Shown here piece by piece: positions 1-11,500 of a stretch of DNA of 64,000 nucleotides (position 1 is the first letter of the stretch; every line of letters starts with the position of its first letter). The position numbers were made by a program, and so were the translations under genes. The stretch comes from Myoxocephalus aenaeus (Eukaryota > Chordata > Actinopteri > Perciformes > Cottidae). The stretch is taken from positions 186,001 to 250,000 of the forward strand of contig JBAMJR010000080.1 of NCBI GenBank assembly GCA_038501785.1. Direction: 5' to 3'. Below the pieces are notes generated by a model. That model was not told the origin of the DNA, made no database searches, and worked only from the letters and a program-made list of their open reading frames with translations.

Positions 1-2465
1 AGAGTGAGTCACATGTCTGAAGGAGTGAGTCACCTAGTTATCCGAGAGTGAGTCGAATGTCTGACGGAGTGAGTCACCTAGTTATCCGAGAGTGAGTCGA
101 ATGTCTGAAGGAGTGAGTCACCTAGTTATCCGAGAGTGAGTCGAATGTCTGACGGAGTGAGTCACCTAGTTATCTGAGAGTGAGTCGAATGTCTGAAGGA
201 GTGAGTCACCTAGCTATCTGAGAGTGAGTCACATGTCTGAAGGAGTGAGTCACCTAGCTATCTGAGAGTGAGTCACATGTCTGAAGGAGTGAGTCACCTA
301 GCTATCTGAGAGTGAGTCGAATGTCTGACGGAGTGAGTCACCTAGTTATCTGAGAGTGAGTCGAATGGCTGAAGGAGTGAGTCACCTAGCTATCTGAGAG
401 TGAGTCACATGTCTGAAGGAGTGAGTCACCTAGCTATCTGAGAGTGAGTCACATGTCTGAAGGAGTGAGTCACCTAGCTATCTGAGAGTGAGTCACATGT
501 CTGAAGGAGTGAGTCACCTAGCTATCTGAGAGTGAGTCACATGTCTGAAGGAGTGAGTCACCTAGCTATCTGAGAGTGAGTCACATGTCTGAAGGAGTGA
601 GTCACCTAGCTATCTGAGAGTGAGTCACATGTCTGAAGGAGTGAGTCACCTAGTTATCTGAGAGTGAGTCACATGTCTGAAGGAGTGAGTCACCTAGCTA
701 TCTGAGAGTGAGTCACATGTCTGAAGGAGTGAGTCACCTAGCTATCTGAGAGTGAGTCACATGTCTGACGGAGTGAGTCACCTAGTTATCTGAGAGTGAG
801 TCGAATGGCTGAAGGAGTGAGTCACCTAGTTATCCGAGAGTGAGTCGAATGTCTGACGGAGTGAGTCACCTAGTTATCTGAGAGTGAGTCGAATGGCTGA
901 AGGAGTGAGTCACCTAGCTATCTGAGAGTGAGTCACATGTCTGAAGGAGTGAGTCACCTAGCTATCCGAGAGTGAGTCACATGTCTGAAGGAGTGAGTCA
1001 CCTAGCTATCTGAGAGTGAGTCACATGTCTGAAGGAGTGAGTCACCTAGTTATCTGAGAGTGAGTCACATGTCTGAAGGAGTGAGTCACCTAGCTATCTG
1101 AGAGTGAGTCACATGTCTGAAGGAGTGAGTCACCTAGCTATCTGAGAGTGAGTCACATGTCTGAAGGAGTGAGTCACCTAGCTATCTGAGAGTGAGTCAC
1201 ATGTCTGAAGGAGTGAGTCACCTAGCTATCTGAGAGTGAGTCACATGTCTGAAGGAGTGAGTCACCTAGCTATCTGAGAGTGAGTCACATGTCTGAAGGA
1301 GTGAGTCACCTAGCTATCTGAGAGTGAGTCACATGTCTGAAGGGTGAGTCACCTAGCTATCTGAGAGTGAGTCACATGTCTGAAGGAGTGAGTCACCTAG
1401 CTATCTGAGAGTGAGTCACATGTCTGAAGGAGTGAGTCACCTAGCTATCTGAGAGTGAGTCACATGTCTGAAGGAGTGAGTCACCTAGCTATCTGAGAGT
1501 GAGTCACATGTCTGAAGGAGTGAGTCACCTAGTTATCCGAGAGTGAGTCACATGTCTGAAGGAGTGAGTCACCTAGTTATCAGAGAGTGAGTCGAATGCC
1601 TGACGGAGTGAGTCACCTAGTTATCCGAGAGTGAGTCGAATGTCTGAAGGAGTGAGTCACCTAGCTATCTGAGAGTGAGTCACATGTCTGAAGGAGTGAG
1701 TCACCTAGTTATCCGAGAGTGAGTCACATGTCTGAAGGAGTGAGTCACCTAGTTATCCGAGAGTGAGTCGAATGTCTGACGGAGTGAGTCACCTAGTTAT
1801 CCGAGAGTGAGTCGAATGTCTGAAGGAGTGAGTCACCTAGTTATCCGAGAGTGAGTCGAATGTCTGACGGAGTGAGTCACCTAGTTATCTGAGAGTGAGT
1901 CGAATGTCTGAAGGAGTGAGTCACCTAGCTATCTGAGAGTGAGTCACATGTCTGAAGGAGTGAGTCACCTAGCTATCTGAGAGTGAGTCACATGTCTGAA
2001 GGAGTGAGTCACCTAGCTATCTGAGAGTGAGTCGAATGTCTGACGGAGTGAGTCACCTAGTTATCTGAGAGTGAGTCGAATGGCTGAAGGAGTGAGTCAC
2101 CTAGCTATCTGAGAGTGAGTCACATGTCTGAAGGAGTGAGTCACCTAGCTATCTGAGAGTGAGTCACATGTCTGAAGGAGTGAGTCACCTAGCTATCTGA
2201 GAGTGAGTCACATGTCTGAAGGAGTGAGTCACCTAGCTATCTGAGAGTGAGTCACATGTCTGAAGGAGTGAGTCACCTAGCTATCTGAGAGTGAGTCACA
2301 TGTCTGAAGGAGTGAGTCACCTAGCTATCTGAGAGTGAGTCACATGTCTGAAGGAGTGAGTCACCTAGCTATCTGAGAGTGAGTCACATGTCTGAGAGAG
2401 TGAGTCGCCTAGCTATCTGAGAGTGAGTCACATGTCTGAGAGAGTGAGTCGCATGTCTGAGAGTG
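1..2465 (+). repeat. 44-bp minisatellite in helq intron, about 54 units
   Basis: The unit is two related halves, GAGAGTGAGTCACATGTCTG plus AAG, then GAGTGAGTCACCTAGCTATC plus T. Variants swap CACATG for CGAATG and CTATCTG for TTATCCG, in patches that recur, suggesting block duplication. The array runs off the left edge and ends about 38 bases before the acceptor of exon 2504. Most half-units carry TGAGTCA (AP-1/TRE consensus) overlapping GTGAGT (donor-like). Confidence 0.95.
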
Positions 2466-2503
2466 ACCAAAACATCCTAAAGAGTGACCCTGTCCTCTCT
2501 CAG

Positions 2504-5500
2504 GGAGTTCCTGCAGCTCAGGAGAGAAGAGAAGGTCGTCCTCCTCAGAGAGCTGAAGGCCGGCGGCGGCGGCTCGATGTGCCCGGTGCTCCGCAGGACG
2601 GTGCCGTACGGTTTGGCCTATCACCACAGCGGGCTCACCTCGGAGGAGAGGAAGCTGCTGGAGGAGGCGTACTCCAACGGGGTGCTCTGCCTCCTCACCT
2701 GCACCTCCACGCTGGCTGCAGGCATCAACCTTCCTGCCCGCAGGTGAGCCGCCGACGGTCCAGTAGAATCAACCAGGTGGAAGCTGACATGTGACATGTT
2801 AAAGGTGACATGTGACAGTTGACATTTTACATGTGACACGTGACAGTTGACATGTGGCATTTTACATTCTACAAGTGAAAGGTGACATTTTATATGTGAC
2901 AGGTGGCATGTGACATGTGACACGTGACACATTAAAGGTGACATGTGACATTTTACATGTGACACGTGACAGTTGACATGTGGCATTTTACATTCTACAA
3001 GTGAAAGGTGACATTTTATATGTGACAGGTGGCATGTGACATGTGACACGTGACACATTAAAGGTGACGTGACATTTTACATGTGACACGTGACAGTTGA
3101 CATGTGGCATTTTACATTCTACAAGTGAAAGGTGACATTTTACATGTGACAGGTGGCTTGTGGCATGTGACATGTTAAAGGTGACGTGACATTTTACATG
3201 TGACACGTGACAGTTGACATGTGGCATTTTACATTCTACAAGTGAAAGGTGACATTTTATATGTGACAGGTGGCATGTGACATGTGGCAGGTGACATGTG
3301 ACAGTTGACATTTTACATGTGACACGTGACAGTTGACATGTGGCATTTTACATTCTACAAGTGAAAGGTGACATTTTACATGTGACAGGTGACAGGTGAC
3401 ATGTGGCAGGTGACATGTGACAGTTGACATTTTACATGTGACACGTGACAGTTGACATGTGGCATTTTACATTCTACAAGTGAAAGGTGACATTTTATAT
3501 GTGACAGGTGGCATGTGACATGTTAAAGGTGACATGGGACATGTGGCAGGTGGCATGTGGCAGGTGACATGTGACACATTAAAGGTGACATGGGACAGGT
3601 GACATGTGGCAGGTGACATGTGACACGTTAAAGGTGACATGTGGCAGGTGACATGTGACACGTGACATGTGGCATGTAATGGACCCGTACTTGTGACAGG
3701 TGACATGTGACTGAGAGCTCTCAGGCTTCTAGAGTAGAAAGATTCCTTCTCTCTGACACTTTGACTCCGTCATAGAAACGTTATATAAACGTTAAACCCA
3801 ATGTTTTTTATGCTTTAATCATCATGAGAAGGTCACCACGGTTCTTTTAAATACGTTTGAGATTCATTAGAAGGACATTATTCATACATTCATGTCAGAG
3901 AATCAGTCCAATGCTTTAGAGAGAGATACTGTTTTCATGCCCTCGCATCATGTGACGTCCCGCTCCAATCAGAGTGATCCTGCGCTCGCCGTACGTGGCC
4001 GCTGACTTCCTGAAGAGGAGCCAGTACAAACAGATGGTGGGCCGAGCCGGTCGAGCCGGCATCGACTCCGTGGGAGAGAGCGTCCTCATCCTGCAGGACA
4101 AGGACCGGGACAAGGTCAGTGTTGAGAGACGCCGGGCTTTAGGAGACTGCGACTCCCAGGGTGCATTTCAGCAGAACACGTCCAATCACAGAGCTTCACA
4201 TCCTGGTCAGGTGGAATATCCCACTGTTGATAGAAAGACAATAAATGAGCTGAACTTCAGTCTCTTTGTGACACTTCTTACAGCAGCCGAGGCTCTTGGG
4301 AGTTGTAGTATTTAGAAACAAACAGAACATGAATCTGTAATATAGTTCCACTGATAGAAGGATATTTAAACACACAACATGTAGACGCTGCTTCGTCCTC
4401 CAGGGTTCAGGATGAAGATCAGAGTTTCTGTGACGCCGTGCGGTGGACGCAGGACGTCCTGGAGGGACTGACGCTAACGCTAGCTTAGCTTGTCGCTCTG
4501 ATACAAACCATAGAGATCGAAAAAGTGTATCAGAAAAATTCACAAATCTTCTCATTTCAGAGGCTGGCAGGAGATCACAGCTGTGAATATATTTGTGAGC
4601 AGGGGTGTCCAAACTACGGCCCATTTTTTGTATTGGCCCGCAGCAGATTCTAAAAATATAATGGAGAGAAAGTCAAGCAAACAGCAGCTAGCCTGCTAGC
4701 TCAACTCATCGTATTTTTGCCGTCGGAAAACAAAACAAGAAAATGCCTCACGAGCTACGAGGTCACTCAGCTCACAGCGTGACAATGAAACCTCTCAGAC
4801 GAGACTTCATAACACAGAGCCTCACTTGTCAGCTAACTTAAAGCATCAGGTGTCAGATGAAGCTGTGCTTTTGAAGTCTACTCTATTGCGTGTGATGAGA
4901 ACACAGACGCCACAGACACCGCTCAGCTATATATAAATAATTGACCTCATTTGATTGATTTTGCGATATACCTCACCTCTAGTGAGTGGCCCAGATTTTC
5001 GTATATTTTTCTGTTTGTGGCCCTCAGTGAAAAAGGTTTGGACACCCCTGATGTATGAGGCTCACTGGTGTGTATTGATCTGTATATTGTCTTTATAATA
5101 TGTGTATGAGGGTCACTGGCGTGTATTGATGTGTCCACGGTCTTTATTCTCAGGCTAAAACACTGGTTTGCGCTCCGATGGAAACCTGCGTCAGCAACCT
5201 GCTGCTCGGCGATGGAAAAGGCCTCCTGAGTCTCATCCTGTCGCTCGTGGGATTGAACGTAAAGCCCCGTTTATTCCTTCCTGGCGTCCGGAAGTGGCCG
5301 GCGGAACACGAATAACCCGCTTCCCGTGTTGCAGATCTCCTCGTCGGTGGACCGGGTGCTGGACTTCCTGTGCGGCACGCTGCTGTTCGTCCAGCGGGAG
5401 CAGCTGTGTGCGGAGACGAGTCTGCCGGCGGCGGTGCGGCGCTGCGTGGAGCTGCTGGAGAGCAAAGACCTCATCACGGGGACGGCTCCCGGACAACGGC

Positions 5501-8500
5501 TGCAGATCACCAAGCTGGGAAGAGCCACCTATAAAGGTGAGCTTCAGAGGACACGCTCAAGCTCCCCTCAGGATTAACCCCACCGCCGCTCATGCTCCCC
5601 TCAGGATGAACCCCACCAACGCTCATGCTCCCCTCAGGATGAACCCCACCAACGCTCATGCTCATGTTTTCATGCACATGTCTTTGTTTTAATGCACATG
5701 TTTTCATGTTTTCATGCACATGTTTTCATGTTTTCATGCACATGTCTTCATGTCTTCATGTTTTCATGCACATGTCTTCATGTTTTCATGTTTTCATGCA
5801 CATGTTTTCATGTTTTCATGCACATGTCTTCATATTTTCATGTTTTCATGCACATGTCTTCATGTTTTCATGTTTTCATGCACATGTCTTCATGTTTTCA
5901 TGCACATGTCTTCATGTTTTCATGCACATGTTTTCATGCACATGTCTTCATGTTTTCATGTTTTCATCCACATGTCTTCATGTCTTCATGTTTTCATGCA
6001 CATGTCTTCATGTTTTCATGCACATGTTTTCATGCACATGTCTTTATGTTTTCATGCACATGTCTTCATGTTTTCATGCACATGTTTTCATGCACATGTC
6101 TTTATGTTTTCATGCACATGTCTTCATGTTTTCATGTTTTCATGCACATGTCTTCATGTCTTCATGTTTTCATGTTTTCATGCACATGTCTTCATGTTTT
6201 CATGCACATGTTTTCATGTTTTCATGCACATGTTTTCATGCACATGTCTTCATGTTTTCATGTCTTCATGTTTTCATGTCTTCATGTTTTCATGCACATG
6301 TTTTCATGTTTTCATGCACATGTTTTCATGCACATGTCTTCATGTTTTCATGCACATGTTTTCATGTTTTCATGCACATGTTTTCATGTTTTCATGCACA
6401 TGTTTTCATGCACATGTCTTCATGTTTTCATGCACATGTTTTCATACACATGTCGTTATGTTTTCATGCACATGTTTTCATGCACATGTTTTCATGTTTT
6501 CATGCACATGTTTTCATGTTTTCATGCACATGTTTTCATACACATGTCGTCATGTTTTCATGCACATGTTTTCATGCACATGTCTTCATGTTTTCATGCA
6601 CATGTCTTCATGTTTTCATGCACATGTTTTCATGCACATGTCGTTATGTTTTCATGCACATGTCGTTATGTTTTCATGCACATGTTTTCATGTTTTCATG
6701 CACATGTTTTTATGCACATGTCTTTATGTTTTCATGCACATGTCTTCATGTTTTCATGTCTTCATGTTTTCATGCACATGTCTTTGTTTTCATGCACATG
6801 TCTTTATGTTTTCATGCACATGTCTTCATGTCTTCATGTTTTCATGTTTTCATGCACATGTCTTTGTTTTCATGCACATGTCTTTATGTTTTCATGTTTT
6901 CATGTTTTTATGCACATGTTTTCATGCACATGTTTTCATGTTTTCATGCACATGTCTTCATGTTTTCATGTTTTCATGTTTTCATGTCTTCATGCTGCTC
7001 TTTGACTCCTCAGGCTCAGTGGATCTGATCTACAGCGGCGTTCTGTACAAAGACCTCTCTCAAGGTCTGGAGGGTCTGCTGCTCAACAGCTGCCTCCACC
7101 TGGTGTACCTGGTCACGCCGTACGACATGATCACGCAGTGCAAGCCGGACTGGATGGTGTACTTCAGACAGGTACCCGGTCACCGGGGGACGTTATGACC
7201 TCACCTGTTTCTGAGCTCTGAGGAGTGATCCCGTGTTGTTGTCCCGTTGCAGTTCACGCTGCTGTCGGCTGCAGAGCAGAAGATGTCTGCAACTGTCGGA
7301 GTGCCGGAGAGTTTCATCGCTAGAAAAGCTGCAGGACAGACGGTGAGAAAGGTAAGAAGCTGCAGATCAGCACACAGGTGTAGCACACATGTGTAGCACA
7401 CAGGTGTAGCACACAGGTGTAACACAAAGGTGTAACACACAGGTGTAACACGGAGCTCCACCTCAGCAGGTGAAGCCAGGAGAGGAAGACGTCTGTGAAG
7501 CAATAACCTTAGAGACATACTTACATTTTATTTAAGAAAGTATCAGGGTATATTTCTATAAGAGTGATAGTTATTAATGCCCCCCAATTGGTGGTGTGGT
7601 TGTGATTTGTGACTGTAAACATGTTCTTTGTTGTTCGAGTCTGTAAACATGAGGTGGTGGTGTTGTTTGTGACTGTAATCATGTTGTTGTTGTTCCAGCC
7701 TGTAAACATGGAGGTGGTGTTGTTGTTTGTGACTGTAATCATGTTGTTGTTGCTGTTCCAGCCTGTAAACATGGAGGTGGTGGTGTTGTTTGTGACTGTA
7801 ATCATGTTGTTGTTGTTGTTCCAGCCTGTAAACATGGAGGTGGTGTTGTTGTTTGTGACTGTAATCATGTTGTTGTTGTTCCAGTCTGTAAACATGGAGG
7901 TGGTGGTGTTGTTTGTGACTGTAATCATGTTGTTGTTGTTGTTCCAGCCTGTAAACATGAGGTGGTGGTGTTGTTTGTGACTGTAATCATGTTGTTGTTG
8001 TTCCAGCCTGTAAACATGGAGGTGGTGGTGTTGTTTGTGACTGTAATCATGTTGTTGTTGTTCCAGCCTGTAAACATGGAGGTGTTGTTGTTGTTTGTGA
8101 CTGTAATCATGTTGTTGTTGTTCCAGCCTGTAAACATGGAGGTGTTGTTGTTGTTTGTGACTGTAATCATGTTGTTGTTGTTGTTCCAGCCTGTAAACAT
8201 GGAGGTGTTGGTGTTGTTTGTGACTGTAATCATGTTGTTGTTGTTCCAGCCTGTAAACATGGAGGTGGTGGTGTTGTTTGTGACTGTAATCATGTTGTTG
8301 TTGTTCCAGCCTGTAAACATGGAGGTGTTGTTGTTGTTTGTGACTGTAATCATGTTGTTGTTGTTCCAGCCTGTAAACATGGAGGTGTTGTTGTTGTTTG
8401 TGACTGTAATCATGTTGTTGTTGTTCCAGCCTGTAAACATGGAGGTGTTGTTGTTGTTTGTGACTGTAATCATGTTGTTGTTGTTCCAGCCTGTAAACAT

Positions 8501-11500
8501 GGAGGTGGTGGTGGTGTTGTTTGTGACTGTAATCATGTTGTTGTTGTTGTTCCAGCCTGTAAACATGGAGGTGGTGTTGTTGTTTGTGACTGTAATCATG
8601 TTGTTGTTGTTCCAGCCTGTAAACATGGAGGTGGTGGTGTTGTTTGTGACTGTAATCATGTTGTTGTTGCTGTTCCAGCCTGTAAACATGGAGGTGGTGG
8701 TGTTGTTTGTGACTGTAATCATGTTGTTGTTGTTGTTCCAGCCTGTAAACATGGAGGTGGTGGTGTTATTTGTGACTGTAATCATGTTGTTGTTGTTGTT
8801 CCAGCCTGTAAACATGGAGGTGGTGGTGTTGTTTGTGACTGTAATCATGTTGTTGTTGTTCCAGCCTGTAAACATGGAGGTGGTGGTGTTGTTTGTGACT
8901 GTAATCATGTTGTTGTTGTTCCAGCCTGTAAACATGGAGGTGGTGGTGTTGTTTGTGACTGTAATCATGTTGTTGTTGTTCCAGCCTGTAAACATGGAGG
9001 TGGTGGTGTTGTTTGTGACTGTAATCATGTTGTTGTTGTTCCAGCCTGTAAACATGGAGGTGGTGGTGTTGTTTGTGACTGTAATCATGTTGTTGTTGTT
9101 GTTCCAGCCTGTAAACATGGAGGTGGTGGTGTTGTTTGTGACTGTAATCATGTTGTTGTTGTTCCAGCCTGTAAACATGGAGGTGGTGGGCCGGATGTAT
9201 CTGGCTCTGGTGCTGTTCTCCCTGCTGAAGGAGACCAACTTGTGGACGGTGGCCGAGCGGTTCCAGCTGAGTCGAGGCTTCATCCAGAGTCTGCTCAGCT
9301 CGTCTTCGGCCTTCTGCTCCTGCGTGCTGCACTTCACGGAGGTACCGCGACACGAGCGACGTAGAACCCCTCTGACTGGTCTCAGGTCTGCCGAGGGCCA
9401 TAACGGTTCTGTCTCTGTGACCAGGAGCTGGAGGAGTTCTGGCCTTTCAGAGCTCTGCTGGCGGAGCTGACCCGAAGGCTGAGCTACTGCGTGGCGGCTG
9501 AACTCATCCCTCTGATGGAGGTGGCTGGAGTCATGGAGGTCAGTGTGGAGATCCTCAGATGGGAGGTCGTGTTCTCCGTCTGTTGGTCAGTAACAAACTC
9601 TTCTACACGCCTCACAGTTCCTCTTTAACACGAGTCTCAGAGCAGGAAGTCTGTGAGCGGACCATATTCTGGTTCTCCTATGAGGACGAGGAAACCGCTT
9701 TCTATCAACTTACTCCATCATTTAATCTACGGAAAATCAATCAATCAAGTATTTTGATAATCCCAAAAAATGTTGACATTTAAAAAACTGTCAAAACATT
9801 TTCTCAGAAGAGGATTTTCTGCTTTTCTCTGTTGTAATGAATGGAAATAAAAATGTAATATTTCAGTGTTTGTCAAAGAAGCTTCTGGGAAAATGCGTTG
9901 GACATTTGTCTCTTCTTTTCTGACCGTTTTTGACCAAACGACTGAATTATTTTCAGTCCTGAAGTCAAAAGTAAACGTTGTTCTACAGAGTGTAAAAGGG
10001 AATATTTCTAACTATTTTTTTTCTTCATATTGGCATACTGTGATATTCTGAACTATCTCAGGTTCTCGGCGGTCATTCAGGGGTGATGCTGGGTCCTGCA
10101 GCCAGACCAGTTGAGAACCAGTGCCCCAGACCAGTTGAGAACCAGTGCCCCAGACCACATCCGTCACACACGCTCTGAGCAGCTCACAATTATTTGTTGG
10201 ACCAGAGTTATGTCTTTCTCAACTGTAACAAAAAAGCTTTGAACAAAGTGAATGTAATAACTTTGTCTTTGTTATTTTTTTAAGTTTGATCTTTGATAGA
10301 GTAATGTGTATTTTTTAACCCTAAATGAAATGGATTTATGTTATAATACTAGAGAAATGTGCTTATATTTTTACATTTATATAAATGCATGTACAATATG
10401 TTTACACTTAATCAAATGCAAAGACGATATAATATGTTCGGGAGTAGTTTTACAGTTACAACCGGCCCTTTGAGGGCAGCCATAATGCTGATGTGGAAAA
10501 TGAGTTTCACCGCCCTGGTTTAGAGGGTCAAACTCCCTGAAGACATGAATCCTGCATTGAGTCTTAGTTTGATCTGACTTGACCCTCAGAACACATTAAA
10601 CCGTTTGTTGTTTCTTCTTCTCCAGTCCAGAGCCAAGCAGCTCTACAACGCCGGCTACAAGACGCTGACTCACCTGGCGAACGCCGACGCGGCCGTCCTC
10701 TCCAACACGATAGAACACCTGGTCAGGAAACAGGCCCATCAGATCGTGGCCTCGGCTAAGGTGAGCACTCCTCCGTCGTGTTGGTTTCTGAGACGACGTC
10801 TAACGCGTCAATCATCGTGTTGGTGTCCGTCAGACGACGTCTAATGTGTTATGGTGCGTTCACACCAAAAGAGTTGCGAATTATTCGCGCGAGTAGATTA
10901 CATGCAAAGTCAATGCACAGACACGAATGGTTGCGAAAAAGCAAATTTTCCGCCGGACGGCAACGAATGAGGCGAAAAAGCGTTGCAAAGAATTCGCTTT
11001 TTCGCAACGCTTTTTCGCTTTTTACATTGCTGAATCAAACTGCTGCTGGTCCGCCTGAAGGAGCGCTGGAAGCGGCTTCATTCAGACACTGGAGGAGTCG
11101 GAGCTGTGTGCGACTACGGATAATATTATGAACCCAGACACGGGGGCGGTTGATGTTCCGACGTTTGTGGGACTTCCACAACAAGTATAAAGCAGAACTA
11201 CCGTAAAAGTCGGGTTACAAGCCGCTCCTACCTTCGGTCAGTGTCCCGCTGTAGCAAGCTAGGAGCAGCGCAAGCTAGGAGCAGCGCTAGCTAGCGCTGC
11301 TACTAGCTCCCCTCTCCTGCTGCTAGCTCCCTGCTGCTACTGCCTGCGTCCCCTCTGCCCAAGTCGGGTGTCGAGCCGGGGCTGATCCCGCTACCTTCGG
11401 TGGTTGTCGGGGAGCTAGTGGAGAGCTACCGGAGAGCTAGCGGAAAGCTAGCATGAGCGCCCGCTGGCTACAGCGGGGAGCAAACGGGCCGAAAGTAGTA

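Noticed and set aside
1..2465. CRISPR-like array of direct repeats
   Set aside because: No unique spacers between units, eukaryotic gene context, and no cas genes; it is an intronic minisatellite.
5658..7028. Three overlapping + ORFs of 437-494 codons
   Set aside because: They use only C, F, H, M, S, V and T-type residues, follow the repeat in all three frames, and lie in a helq intron.
7925..9337. 470-codon minus ORF with repeats of N, T and M
   Set aside because: Complement of the helq acceptor array; the + strand carries the proven exon and no minus-strand gene signals exist.
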